The notes: generated from the sequence alone by a model not told the origin. A stretch of 36,317 nucleotides of DNA from Anaerolineales bacterium (GCA_020343875.1 CP070811.1:249654-285970), one strand, 5' to 3'. Positions 9,010 to 17,683 are shown, counted from the stretch's first letter. Numbers and translations: made by a program.

Positions 9010-9954
9010 ATGTTCAATATAGTAGAACGACGTTACCTATATTTCACCCTGTCGGCTTTAGTCATCATCCCCGGTTTGATCGCGATGATCGTGTCGACCA
9101 TCCAGCTCGGTACGCCGCTCAAGTTAAGCATCGACTTTACAGGCGGCGCTTTGCAGGAGTTGCGCTTCGAGCAACCGATCCCGTCAGGTGAAGTGCGGCA
9201 GATCTTCGTCAACCAAGGCTATGGTGACACCACGGTACAGACCACTGGCGATGGTAGTACCGTACTCATCCGCTCCAAATTCCTGGACGAGGCAGCCAAG
9301 GCGCAGCTTCAGTCCGACTTACAGAATACCATCGGCCCCTTTGAGGAGCTACGCTTTGAGGCGGTGGGCCCTACCATCGGCAGTGAGGTGACACGGGCGG
9401 CTGGCATTGCCGTGCTGGCCGCATCGGTGGTCATCCTGGCCTTTATCTGGTGGGCTTTTCGCAAGGTACCCAATTCGTTCCGCTACGGTATCTGCGCCAT
9501 CGCCGCCATGGTTCACGACGTGCTGGTGGCCAGTGGGCTATTTGCGCTGGCCGGGCTGGTGCTCAAGTGGGAGGTAGATGCCCTCTTCCTGACCGCCCTG
9601 CTGACGGTGATTGGATTCTCAGTGCAGGACACCATTGTCGTCTTCGACCGCATCCGCGAGAACATTCCCAAACGACGTGGTGAGGATTACGAGACGATCG
9701 TCAACCGCAGTCTGCTGGAGACGTTGCATCGCTCGCTGGCAACCCAGCTTAACGCCATCTTCGTGCTGATCGCCATCCTCTTCTTCGGGGGCGCAACCAT
9801 CAAACAATTCGTGGTGGTGCTCTTGATAGGGCTGTTGAGCGGCACCTATTCCTCTATCTTCAACGCCGTGCCATTGCTGGTGGCCTGGCAAAAGGGCGAG
9901 ATTGGGAATTTCTTGCGGCGAATGCTGGGACGTCCCACCCGAGCGACGACCTAA
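9010..9954 (+). CDS. secF: Protein translocase subunit SecF
   Basis: A 314-residue membrane protein that forms the accessory SecDF complex. One N-terminal helix (YLYFTLSALVIIPGL) is followed by the SecF motif DFTGGALQELRF, a short periplasmic domain, and five helices carrying VIGFSVQDTIVVFDRIREN and SRSLLETLHRSL-like segments typical of the family. The frame opens at 8959, but ATG 9010 is chosen: it has GGAGGCG six bases upstream and begins the family-conserved MFNIVERR. An intrinsic terminator follows at 10021. Confidence 0.97.
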   Translation: MFNIVERRYLYFTLSALVIIPGLIAMIVSTIQLGTPLKLSIDFTGGALQELRFEQPIPSGEVRQIFVNQGYGDTTVQTTGDGSTVLIRSKFLDEAAKAQLQSDLQNTIGPFEELRFEAVGPTIGSEVTRAAGIAVLAASVVILAFIWWAFRKVPNSFRYGICAIAAMVHDVLVASGLFALAGLVLKWEVDALFLTALLTVIGFSVQDTIVVFDRIRENIPKRRGEDYETIVNRSLLETLHRSLATQLNAIFVLIAILFFGGATIKQFVVVLLIGLLSGTYSSIFNAVPLLVAWQKGEIGNFLRRMLGRPTRATT

Positions 9955-10020
9955 GCGAGGGGGCGCCACTCGTTTTCTGCGCCAAGGCCCCAATGAGGAG
10001 ACCAGCAGACAGATCAATCT

Positions 10021-10055
10021 GAGGGAACGAGCCAGCTCGTCCCTCTTTTTCTTGT
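10021..10055 (+). terminator. Intrinsic terminator after secDF
   Basis: A 10-bp stem with one bulged A (GAGGGAaCGAG against CTCGTCCCTC, loop CCAG) is followed directly by TTTTTCTTGTTC. It lies about 65 bp past the secF stop. Confidence 0.9.
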
Positions 10056-10108
10056 TCTTCCCGGACCTACCTAGCAAGGGGCCGAGTAGTTTTCTCACTG
10101 ACTCTCTC

Positions 10109-10137
10109 TTGATTGTTAGCAGTAGGTGAGGTATATT
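10109..10137 (+). promoter_or_regulatory. Promoter of the EamA transporter gene
   Basis: TTGATT (10109-10114) and TATATT (10132-10137) with a 17-bp spacer, just after the secDF terminator. A start near 10145 rules out the GTG at 10126 as the translation start of the next gene. Confidence 0.72.
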
Positions 10138-10194
10138 ACCTTACTTCCAAAGCTTGGGGACGGCGATACTGAAGTTAGGGGTGGCAGGGGGTAT

Positions 10195-11115
10195 TTGACA
10201 CAAGTGGCAGCCTATCCACAGAGTGAAGAAACAAACCTCACCCCAGGCCGCCTCAAGGGATTCGCTTTGGTGCTACTGGCGGCTGTCTTGTGGGGCACGC
10301 TGGGTATCTTTTACAAGACATTGATGGGTGTCTACGGCCTATCTCCGCTGACCATCGCCTTCTTCCGGGCCGCATTTTCGGCCCTTTTCCTGCTGGTGGG
10401 CTTGTCCGTCTCACGACCTCATTGGTTGCGCATCGAATGGCGCGATCTGCCTTTATTGCTCGGCTTCGGACTGTTTGGGGTGGCGGCCTTTTTCTTCGTA
10501 TACGTCAACGCCATTGACCGGGTAGGGATGGCAGTGGGGGCAGTTTTGCTCTACACCGCCCCAGCCTGGGTAACCATCATTTCGTGGCGTTTCTTGGGTG
10601 AGCCCATCACGCCCAGCCAATGGTTGGCTTTGGCGCTGGCCTTTGTTGGCTGCGCGTTGGTCGCCGGTATCTACGACCTGGACCGGATTCGCCTTAACGG
10701 CCCTGGTATTCTCTTTGGGCTGGCTTCGGGGCTCACCTATGGGTTGTATAGCGTCTTTAACAAGGCCGGCGTACGCAAATACCCGCCATGGACGATCCTG
10801 TTCTACGGTATGCTGGTAGGCGCGCTGATGCTTCTGCTGGCCCAAGACCTGACCGAAATAAAGCGCGCGCTGGGCTCGTCGGCGACGGTGGCCTGGTTGG
10901 TAGCGCTGGCTCTGTTACCCACCCTGGGTAGTGGGCTGGCCTTTGCCACCGGGCTGCGCTTTGTGCCGGTCAGTGCAGCCAGCGTGGTAGCCAATCTGGA
11001 ACCGGTGGTAGCCACCATTTTGGCCTATTTGATATTGGGCGAAGTAATGGCTGGATGGCAAATAGTGGGCGGCGTCCTGGTGATCACCGGGGCGTTCATC
11101 AGTAGTCAATCTTGA
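10195..11115 (+). CDS. EamA-domain (DMT superfamily) transporter
   Basis: A 306-residue integral membrane protein with ten predicted helices arranged as two EamA repeats (about 20-150 and 165-300). The first has LWGTLGIFYK and FFRAAFSALFLL; the second ends in the typical NLEPVVATILAYLILGE followed by a GGVLVITGAF helix. It probably exports or imports a small metabolite such as an amino acid. The frame is open from GTG 10126, but the promoter -10 box is at 10132-10137. I therefore choose TTG 10195, which has AGGGGG just before it. An ornithine cyclodeaminase-family gene begins 18 bp after its stop, so the two may handle the same amino acid (inference). Confidence 0.92.
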   Translation: MTQVAAYPQSEETNLTPGRLKGFALVLLAAVLWGTLGIFYKTLMGVYGLSPLTIAFFRAAFSALFLLVGLSVSRPHWLRIEWRDLPLLLGFGLFGVAAFFFVYVNAIDRVGMAVGAVLLYTAPAWVTIISWRFLGEPITPSQWLALALAFVGCALVAGIYDLDRIRLNGPGILFGLASGLTYGLYSVFNKAGVRKYPPWTILFYGMLVGALMLLLAQDLTEIKRALGSSATVAWLVALALLPTLGSGLAFATGLRFVPVSAASVVANLEPVVATILAYLILGEVMAGWQIVGGVLVITGAFISSQS

Positions 11116-11133
11116 CAAATCAGGAGGTTCTCG

Positions 11134-12108
11134 ATGCCCGAAATGAAATTGCTTTACCTGAGCCAGGCTGACGTAAGCGCGGTTGGCCTCAGCATGCGCC
11201 AGATCATCGACGCCTTGGAAATTGCCTTCAAACAGAAGGGGGAAGGGCAGGTGGAGATGCCGCCCAAGCCAGGCATTCACCCTCAGCCTGATGCCTTCAT
11301 CCACGCCATGCCGGCATACATACCGGCCATGAAATCAGCCGGCCTGAAATGGGTCAGTGGCTTCCCTGAAAATCTAGAGCGAGGATTGCCTTACATCACA
11401 GGCCTGCTGATTCTCAACGACCCAGAAACCGGTCTGCCGCTGAGTGTGATGGACTGCGTGTGGGTGACTGGTATGCGTACTGGCGCGGCTACTGCCCTGG
11501 CCGCCAAATACCTGGCCCGCCCCGACTCAACTCGGGTCGGGATATTGGGCTGCGGCGTGCAGGGACGGACCAACCTACTGGCCCTGAAAGAACTCTTCCC
11601 CTTGACCTCTGTTCGCGCTTATGATATCGTCCCAGAGCGGACTCAAGCCTATGCGGCCGAGATGAGCGAGAAGGCAGATATTGAAGTGACACCCGTTAAC
11701 CAGCCACGCGATGCGGTTGCCGGTTGCGACATCGTGGTGACTGCCGGGCCTATTCTGAAGAAGCCCCACGCCACCATCCAGGCCGATTGGCTGGAGGCGG
11801 GTGCCTTTGCCTCACCGGTTGACTTCGACTCGTATTGGCACCCGGACGCTCTGGCCCAGGCCGATAAATTCTGCACTGATGATACCCCCCAGTTGCACTA
11901 TTACCAGGAAGTGGGCTATTTCCAGCGCATCCCCTCCATCCACGCCGATTTGGGCGAGCTGGCAGCCGGCAAGCGCCCTGGACGAGAGCAGCCTTACGAG
12001 CGCAACATCTGCTGCAACCTTGGTCTGGCCATTGACGATATGGCCACCGCCATCCTGATTTACCAGCAAGCGGTGGAACGAGGAATCGGCACATGGCTGC
12101 CGCTCTGA
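11134..12108 (+). CDS. Ornithine cyclodeaminase / mu-crystallin family protein
   Basis: A 324-residue NAD(P)-binding enzyme of the OCD/mu-crystallin family, whose members include ornithine cyclodeaminase, alanine dehydrogenase, and ketimine or pyrroline-carboxylate reductases. The active-site LKWVSGFPEN segment with its Lys (about 69-78), DCVWVTGMRTGAATALA with the substrate Arg, and the Rossmann motif GILGCGVQGR are clear. GGAGG lies seven bases before ATG 11134. It follows the EamA transporter by 18 bp, so the pair probably forms one transcript. The exact substrate cannot be assigned. Confidence 0.92.
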   Translation: MPEMKLLYLSQADVSAVGLSMRQIIDALEIAFKQKGEGQVEMPPKPGIHPQPDAFIHAMPAYIPAMKSAGLKWVSGFPENLERGLPYITGLLILNDPETGLPLSVMDCVWVTGMRTGAATALAAKYLARPDSTRVGILGCGVQGRTNLLALKELFPLTSVRAYDIVPERTQAYAAEMSEKADIEVTPVNQPRDAVAGCDIVVTAGPILKKPHATIQADWLEAGAFASPVDFDSYWHPDALAQADKFCTDDTPQLHYYQEVGYFQRIPSIHADLGELAAGKRPGREQPYERNICCNLGLAIDDMATAILIYQQAVERGIGTWLPL

Positions 12109-12198
12109 GCTGTGGGGGGTCCGTCCGAGATCATTAGCGCCCCTCAGAGTCTCTCATCCAACTCGACACTTAGCGTAACCACCTTGTATCCAAGATAA

Positions 12199-12225
12199 AA
12201 GCCGCAACCCCCCTGGTTGCGGCTT
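12199..12225 (-). terminator. Intrinsic terminator after the nucleotidyltransferase gene
   Basis: A perfect 11-bp inverted repeat (AAGCCGCAACC and GGTTGCGGCTT) with a 5-nt loop. On the minus strand it is followed by TTTTAT, so it ends the gene at 12249-13004. On the plus strand it lacks a T-run but may still slow readthrough from the convergent cyclodeaminase gene. Confidence 0.85.
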
Positions 12226-12248
12226 ACCTTCGCGGCGAACGGGCAGAG

Positions 12249-13004
12249 CTAGCGTTGGACTTCTTCCACTTCCTCGTACCAGCGCACACGGGTGCCAACT
12301 TTGGCCCGCATCTTCCATGCAAGCGTCTTGGGGGCAGCTTCCATCGCCTGCCGAATAGTCGCCAGCCGCCGGCCTGCCACAAGTGTCTGGGCTTGATCCA
12401 GTTCGACGTTTCCGTCTGTCATGATCTTTTGCAGCTTCTCGAAGGCCATTGAGACGGTAGTATGCAAGCCCCAGTCTTTGGCACAAAGATCGGCGATGAT
12501 CTGTACATTGATGGTTTCCTGGTCTCTGTTCCCGATTTGATGGTCCAGGAGCAAGGCCAGCAAGTCAAGCACGTCTTTGTGATTCAGCTCCACAATCTGG
12601 GCTTTCGACAGGAAGAGCTCAGCCAGGGGAACGGTCAGCGGCTCAACAGCCAATCGGTCAGCCATAGGCAGTTTATGACACATCTCAAAATCCCCGATGA
12701 ACACGTCAATTTGCCGCCCTCGTGCTTCGTCGTAATAGAGCTGACGCCGGTCGCCGTTAAGCGTATTAAAAGTCTTGTTTGGGGCGTACCCCATGGCCGG
12801 CAGGAAATCGCGCAGTCTTCTGGAATCCGCTTTGCCAGCCACAAAGTCGATGTCAGGCCGCTCGCGTTCCAGGGCACGATGGTTGGCATGGGGACAATGC
12901 ACCTTGACGGCCAACCCCCCGATCAAGCGCAAAAAGATGTCTTGTTTTTGCGCCTCGGACACGAGGCGCTGCATTTCATATTCGACGTCAGGAAGTGTAC
13001 GCAT
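12249..13004 (-). CDS. Nucleotidyltransferase-fold protein of unknown role
   Basis: A 251-residue protein with the signature of the DNA polymerase beta-like nucleotidyltransferase fold: LIGGLAV with GG at 29-30, the PDIDFV pair Asp51/Asp53, and the third carboxylate Asp100 in GRQIDVF. The rest is helical. This resembles the broad AbiEii/Cap17-like and aminoglycoside-type transferase group, several of which are toxins. No partner antitoxin gene is adjacent. ATG at 13004 has no clear ribosome site. It is preceded by a long inverted repeat and followed by a good terminator, which suggests a monocistronic unit. The substrate is unknown. Confidence 0.85.
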   Translation of the reverse strand: MRTLPDVEYEMQRLVSEAQKQDIFLRLIGGLAVKVHCPHANHRALERERPDIDFVAGKADSRRLRDFLPAMGYAPNKTFNTLNGDRRQLYYDEARGRQIDVFIGDFEMCHKLPMADRLAVEPLTVPLAELFLSKAQIVELNHKDVLDLLALLLDHQIGNRDQETINVQIIADLCAKDWGLHTTVSMAFEKLQKIMTDGNVELDQAQTLVAGRRLATIRQAMEAAPKTLAWKMRAKVGTRVRWYEEVEEVQR

Positions 13005-13033
13005 AAACTATTTTGTAGAACTCTTGTATAGCC

Positions 13034-13071
13034 GGAGACTCTTAGAGTTTCCGAAAACCCTAAGAGTCTCC
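13034..13071. repeat. Near-perfect 38-bp inverted repeat between permease and nucleotidyltransferase genes
   Basis: GGAGACTCTTAG and CTAAGAGTCTCC pair over 12 bp and extend, after one mismatch, by GTTT/AAAC to a 4-nt loop. No T-run follows on the minus strand, so it is not a standard terminator. On that strand it is followed at once by TATACA, a possible -10 box for the 13004 gene. It may act as a terminator-like structure or as an operator. Confidence 0.7.
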
Positions 13072-13078
13072 ACCAAAG

Positions 13079-14746
13079 CTACTCTACCGGGATTTCCTGG
13101 TAGACCTTGTCAATGTCAATTCCTTCGCGCTTACGGTACGCTCTGAACCCCAAGTAAATCACCAGAGCCAGCAGGTACATGGCCCCCATATAGATGACTG
13201 AACTGGTGTTGGTCAGCCCAATGCCATACAGTCCCAAGGGGTCTATGAGCCACTCGTAGAGCAAGAAGAGCAGGAAGGCACCAAAGATGACTCCCGCCAC
13301 GGTAATAAGTGGAATACCCGCAATCTTGTATTTGGCAATCGGCGAGGCGTTATAAAGATCGGGCTTGGTATAGGGCAGCAGCACTGCAGCGACTGTGGAT
13401 CCCAGGTAGGTGACGGCGATGACCAGGGTGGAACACAACGTCAGCGACTGGAAGTTGAAGACGTCCCAGGCAAAAAGCGCCGAGACGACCAGGGAGGGGA
13501 TCACCATCAACAACAACGCATAGATAGGGGTGTTAGTGCGCGCGTCAACTTCGGCCACTTTCTCCGGCAACAGGCGGTCGAAGGCGGCGGCGAAGATAAC
13601 TCGCGTGGAGCTGAGGAAAACAGTGCCCGACCAGCCAAACCACCACAGGCTCATAGCCAGAATGACCACGAACTGGATAACCCGGCTGGGGGTCATAAAG
13701 ACGGCTAGCAAGGCAGGGTAAGGCCAGACGGGCAGCGGCGGCACCTGGTCAGTGTAGCCCCAACGATAATTCCACCAGGCCCCGTTGGCGCTCATATAGA
13801 AGTCCCAATTGATCGTCTTGGAAATCAGAAGGAAAAAGACAATCCCCAGGCCAACAGTGATGATCAAAGCCCAGGCCATACCCCAGAAGTTGCGCTTGAA
13901 ATCAGTCGCACCACGCACTTCACCGTAGAGCGTGGCTCCCCAGTTAGGCCACAGGTTGAAGAAAACAATGAATGGCATGGCCAAGAAGATGGGAATCAGC
14001 GCGCCGCCTGCCAGCGGAGCTACCGAGCCGGCCTCCTCGCCGGCGGCCAGGGTAGCTTGGTAGAGGCCACTGGCCTGGGCGCCAAAGAGCGCCGCCGATT
14101 CTCGCTCTAGCCCGGCCTGGAAGCGGCTTGGACTGCCGAAGAGCAAGAAGGCAAAGACCACCAGCAGGCCAAACACACCGCCCCAAAAACAGAATTTCTG
14201 GATGCGCGCGTAGGCCTTCATGCCGATAGCGATGTAAAAAGTCACGAACAGGCAGGTGACCACCGACGCGATAAATAGACCAGGGGACGTCTGGCTAAAC
14301 CAGAGAGCCAGGTCCCGGGCGCCGAGGATACCCAGCAAGGGAGTGAAGAAGATTTGGCGCAGCATGTCCCCGTAAAGCGGCACCCACAGCCAAAGGATAA
14401 ACCACCAACCCGTGACAGCCAGCACGAAGCCGACTCCCCCCCCCAGAATACGACTCTGCCACACGTAGTCACCGCCAGCGCGGGGCATCACCGCAATCAA
14501 ACTGGCGTATACCACCACTTCCAAGATGATGAACAACGCACTGACTATGAGGGTAGGCAGTAATCCGCCCTCCAGGTAATACATCTGGCTAAAGATGTAG
14601 AGCCCCAGCGTGATGAGGTTGATAGAGAAAGTTGCATAGATGAAAGCATCAAATACAGACCAAGAACGCACCAGGCCGGTTGCCTTGCGCACAAACAGGG
14701 TAGCCTCTTGACCCAATGCCTTTTCCCCCATAGAAGCTTGAGCCAT
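13079..14746 (-). CDS. APC-superfamily amino acid permease
   Basis: A 555-residue integral membrane protein with at least twelve predicted helices. The first helix region carries the amino acid/polyamine/organocation pattern; MPRAGGDYVWQSR after helix 2 is the family's conserved PRAGG loop, and STRVIFAAAFDRLLPEKVAEV the conserved cytoplasmic loop. A glycine- and tryptophan-rich extracellular segment with WDFYMSANGAWWNYRWG (about 320-340) is a larger insert than usual. ATG at 14746 has a strong AAAGGAGAG site. It lies 145 bp after the metallophosphoesterase gene, with no terminator between. The substrate cannot be predicted. Confidence 0.93.
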   Translation of the reverse strand: MAQASMGEKALGQEATLFVRKATGLVRSWSVFDAFIYATFSINLITLGLYIFSQMYYLEGGLLPTLIVSALFIILEVVVYASLIAVMPRAGGDYVWQSRILGGGVGFVLAVTGWWFILWLWVPLYGDMLRQIFFTPLLGILGARDLALWFSQTSPGLFIASVVTCLFVTFYIAIGMKAYARIQKFCFWGGVFGLLVVFAFLLFGSPSRFQAGLERESAALFGAQASGLYQATLAAGEEAGSVAPLAGGALIPIFLAMPFIVFFNLWPNWGATLYGEVRGATDFKRNFWGMAWALIITVGLGIVFFLLISKTINWDFYMSANGAWWNYRWGYTDQVPPLPVWPYPALLAVFMTPSRVIQFVVILAMSLWWFGWSGTVFLSSTRVIFAAAFDRLLPEKVAEVDARTNTPIYALLLMVIPSLVVSALFAWDVFNFQSLTLCSTLVIAVTYLGSTVAAVLLPYTKPDLYNASPIAKYKIAGIPLITVAGVIFGAFLLFLLYEWLIDPLGLYGIGLTNTSSVIYMGAMYLLALVIYLGFRAYRKREGIDIDKVYQEIPVE

Positions 14747-14864
14747 TTCAGTACTCTCCTTTCCTCCTGCTGATAGAAAAACTGAATGTCCTAATAGTCC
14801 AAACAGTGCTTAGAACAAATTCTGGACAGGCACAAAGTATCAGAATCCGTTTGGTTCGAACAAC

Positions 14865-14873
14865 CACCTCCTT
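14865..14873 (-). other. Strong Shine-Dalgarno sequence without a recognisable gene
   Basis: On the minus strand AAGGAGGTG, the full anti-16S complement, lies 18 nt after the metallophosphoesterase stop. The following in-frame codons from TTG end after seven residues. The GTG inside the site opens 37 codons that stop just before the permease ATG. Neither looks like a normal gene. Confidence 0.4.
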
Positions 14874-14891
14874 TCCTAATACCCACCTAAA

Positions 14892-15833
14892 CTAGCCAGT
14901 GGTGAGCAGGTAGCTCTTGACCTGGTCGCGTCCCAACTTCACCAGCGCACCCTGTAGCCGGCCCTGCTCATACACGCTGCCCGGATTAATACACAGGGTT
15001 CGCCCCAGCCGGCTGGTGCCCTTACTCTCGTGGATGTGTCCAAAGAGGCCCAGCAACGGCTGATATTCCTCGATGACCGCCCGCACCGCATGGCTGCCAA
15101 CCGGCACCAGCGAATGACCGGCATACTTGGGACGCAGATCCTCGGTCAACTCAGGAGCTCCGTCAAGCGTAGAGTTGTGAGGCGGCACATGGATGTTGAA
15201 CACACTGTTCCTGACATCCTTGACCTGGGCTATGATCGTTTCATAGCGAACACGGAGCTCGCCTTCTTCCTCTTCGCGAAAAGTGTGCCAGGGGGTGATA
15301 TTGCTCCAACCAGAGCTGATCATCTCATGGTGTTGGTCCAGTTGGATCACCCGGCCCTCGGCCAGTTGCACATGCTTGGAAGTACGGATCAAGTCATCCA
15401 GTTCGAACATGTCGTCGTTGCCAGGTGCCACGTAGCATCGAACGCCAGCGCCCTCTAGCTTCTGGTCGGCGTAAGCCAGCCATTGCTCGGCTATCTTCAA
15501 GACCTGTGTGGCAAATAACTCGTCCACCCGCTCCGGCGCAGCACTCAGCTCGGCAATCTCTTCGGGGGTAGTCCGATAGGGATAATATCCCCGACTTCTG
15601 ATCTTGTTAGCCATCGCCTGTACTTCTTCTTCGCCACGCAGGGCCATCTCTTGCTGTAGCAGGACCGCTCTATAGGTGCTCCCACCCTGATGGATGATCG
15701 GCACGATGGCCTTGCCGGTCATATCGCCCCCCAGGACAATGACATCTGCTTCGTAAAACTTGCCGGCGTTGATGAATTTTTTCCAACATATATCTGACCC
15801 ATGGACGTCGGTCGCAAAGAAGATCGTGGTCAA
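14892..15833 (-). CDS. Calcineurin-like metallophosphoesterase
   Basis: A 313-residue cytosolic phosphoesterase with the dinuclear-metal motifs in order: ATDVHG (Asp9, His11), VLGGDMTG, APGNDD, NIHVPPHN and GLFGHIHES. A helical insert of about 90 residues between motifs II and III (roughly 55-130) is longer than in small YfcE-type enzymes. The specific substrate is unknown. Start is TTG at 15833, because the catalytic strand begins there and GGAGAG lies nine bases upstream. It follows the prolyl-tRNA synthetase gene by 47 bp on the same strand and is probably co-transcribed. Confidence 0.92.
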   Translation of the reverse strand: MTTIFFATDVHGSDICWKKFINAGKFYEADVIVLGGDMTGKAIVPIIHQGGSTYRAVLLQQEMALRGEEEVQAMANKIRSRGYYPYRTTPEEIAELSAAPERVDELFATQVLKIAEQWLAYADQKLEGAGVRCYVAPGNDDMFELDDLIRTSKHVQLAEGRVIQLDQHHEMISSGWSNITPWHTFREEEEGELRVRYETIIAQVKDVRNSVFNIHVPPHNSTLDGAPELTEDLRPKYAGHSLVPVGSHAVRAVIEEYQPLLGLFGHIHESKGTSRLGRTLCINPGSVYEQGRLQGALVKLGRDQVKSYLLTTG

Positions 15834-15880
15834 AATCGTTCTCTCTCCAGTTTGCCAAAAGCCCCCAAAGGTCTCGTGGC

Positions 15881-17611
15881 CTAAGATACAGGGCCAGGCC
15901 AGGTATTCAGGAAGTCCTTGACGTAGGGCACCAGACCGTCTGTGGGGATGGTCTCCACCTCTGCCTGGTGACGGCGTTTCAATTCCACCTGCCCGGTCTT
16001 CAGGCCTCGCTCGCCGATCACCACGCGCAGCGGGATGCCCAACAGATCTGCATCGTTGAACTTCACTCCAGCCCGCTCGTCGCGGTCGTCATAGAGCACG
16101 TCAACCCCAGCAGCGCCCAGGTCAGCGTACAGCCGCTCGGCAACGGCATCCGCGGCTTCGCTATACTTGCCCAGAGTCATCAAATACACGCCGTAGGGAG
16201 CAACAGGCACCGGCCAGACAAGGCCGTGGGCATCGTGATGTGTCTCAGCCACAGCAGCCAGCAATCGGTCAGCGTAAAGCCGGTAATGGCCCATTACTAT
16301 GGGTTGTGTTTTCCCTGCCTGGTCCAAGTAAGTAGCATTCATAGCCCGGCTGTAGCCATCTCCCTCTTCTGTAATCCCTGCCATCTGAACGCCCTGTTCC
16401 ACTTCCAGAGCGGCGCCACACTCAGGGCAGGGGTCACCATCCCGGACGAGGGTGATGTCGGCTACGATGGCAGCCTGGTAATCGCGCCCATAGTTCACGT
16501 TGAGCGTATGGTAGCCGGGCCGGTTGGCGCCAGCCACCAAGTTAGGCGACTGAGGAATCAGGTCATCTACCACCACAGTCAGCCCTTCTAGCCCCACAGG
16601 CGAGCCATAGCCAGGCTCCGCTCCAACGCTCCTGATCTCCGCCTCTGTGGCCGGGCCAACAGTCTTGGCTTTCAGGACGCGCTTCAGCTTAGCCTCGTTC
16701 AAGTCCGTATCGCCGCGCACAACAACGAAGATGAAGTCATCTCCTTGCCCCTCCCGGTAGGCCACCAGGAAGAGGGCTTTGGCGGTGCGTGCTTCAGGAA
16801 TACTCAGGAACCGAGCCAGGTTGGGGATGCTCTTACACTCTGGTGTCTCAACGTCCTCCATGGGCCGCATCGGCTCGGGGGGAGGGGAGGTTTTGCCCGC
16901 GCGGACAATATCCTGATCGGCAGCGTAACCACAGTCCCTGCAACGGGCCAACACCTCCCGGCCCGCCTTCGACGGCCAGACCATGCTTCGGGCCTTCACC
17001 GCACCCCCTTCCTCCATCTCAGCAGCCACGTTGACGATGGCCAGACCGCAGCCGGCGAATATGCCGGCAAACCTTTCTTGAACAAGGCGCGAAAATTTCT
17101 CCAGGTTTGCCTGGTCGGCGTGCAGGCTGTAACCATCCACCACCAGCGTCTCCTGGGCGCCCAATAAGCCCCCCCATGTCCGGCCCTCATCCCGAAACGG
17201 CCGCCAGATCTGGTATAGCAAGACAGGTAGCTGCCGGTACGACTGGACGATGTTGCAGGCCATGCTTAAGACGGCCTCTTTGTGGCTGAAGGCCATAACA
17301 ACCTCACGCTGGCTACGATCCCTGAAATGGACCGGGGGAGTGTCCAACTGGTCCCAACGCCCGGACTCTTGCCACAAAGTAAGCGGCTGGACCATCGGAA
17401 AGGTCGCCTCTTGCCCCCCTATGGCATCCATTGATTGACGCACCATGGTCTCAATCTTGCGCCGCGTTTGCGCGCCCAGTGGCAAGAAACTATAATTCCC
17501 TGTAGTCAGTGGACGGATAAAGCCGCCGCGCAAGAGGAACTGATAGCCGCTCAGGCTCGCTTCAGTTGGCGCTTCGCGCAGAGTCTGAACGAAGAGCTGT
17601 GACATTCGCAT
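15881..17611 (-). CDS. proS: Prolyl-tRNA synthetase (divergent catalytic motifs)
   Basis: A 576-residue class II synthetase of bacterial ProRS length and architecture: catalytic core, an inserted editing (YbaK-like) domain at about 220-380 (SIPEARTAKALF, VVRGDTDLNEAKLKR, VVDDLIP), and the C-terminal anticodon-binding domain (APYGVYLM, LYDDRDERAGVKF, LKTGQVELKRR). The start is ATG 17611, with GGAG seven bases upstream; the frame extends to 17683 without homology. Motif 2 reads FRDEGRTWGGLL where FRDExRPRxG is usual. Motif 3 reads MGHYRLYADR in place of MGCYGIGVSR, so both motif-3 glycines are gone. It may be a lineage-specific ProRS or a paralogue with changed activity. Confidence 0.88.
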   Translation of the reverse strand: MRMSQLFVQTLREAPTEASLSGYQFLLRGGFIRPLTTGNYSFLPLGAQTRRKIETMVRQSMDAIGGQEATFPMVQPLTLWQESGRWDQLDTPPVHFRDRSQREVVMAFSHKEAVLSMACNIVQSYRQLPVLLYQIWRPFRDEGRTWGGLLGAQETLVVDGYSLHADQANLEKFSRLVQERFAGIFAGCGLAIVNVAAEMEEGGAVKARSMVWPSKAGREVLARCRDCGYAADQDIVRAGKTSPPPEPMRPMEDVETPECKSIPNLARFLSIPEARTAKALFLVAYREGQGDDFIFVVVRGDTDLNEAKLKRVLKAKTVGPATEAEIRSVGAEPGYGSPVGLEGLTVVVDDLIPQSPNLVAGANRPGYHTLNVNYGRDYQAAIVADITLVRDGDPCPECGAALEVEQGVQMAGITEEGDGYSRAMNATYLDQAGKTQPIVMGHYRLYADRLLAAVAETHHDAHGLVWPVPVAPYGVYLMTLGKYSEAADAVAERLYADLGAAGVDVLYDDRDERAGVKFNDADLLGIPLRVVIGERGLKTGQVELKRRHQAEVETIPTDGLVPYVKDFLNTWPGPVS

Positions 17612-17652
17612 CAGGCATCTCCAGGGCGCCTCTGCTTGGCAGGGGAATTTCC

Positions 17653-17683
17653 ATAGTGTTACACAGACCGGCCAATTTGTCAA
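17653..17683 (-). promoter_or_regulatory. Possible promoter of proS
   Basis: TTGACA on the minus strand (17678-17683) with CACTAT 19 bp downstream (17653-17658), or TAACAC at 16 bp. Only the -35 box is convincing. No T-box leader features are seen before proS. Confidence 0.45.

Noticed and set aside
9902..10129. 75-codon plus-strand ORF after secF
   Set aside because: Overlaps secF and runs through the terminator at 10021-10055.
10126..10194. Longer start for the EamA transporter
   Set aside because: The -10 box at 10132-10137 lies inside it, so mRNA would begin after the GTG.
14840..14875. Possible tRNA T-arm (GGTTCGAA) near 14853
   Set aside because: No flanking stem, acceptor or anticodon arm can be drawn.
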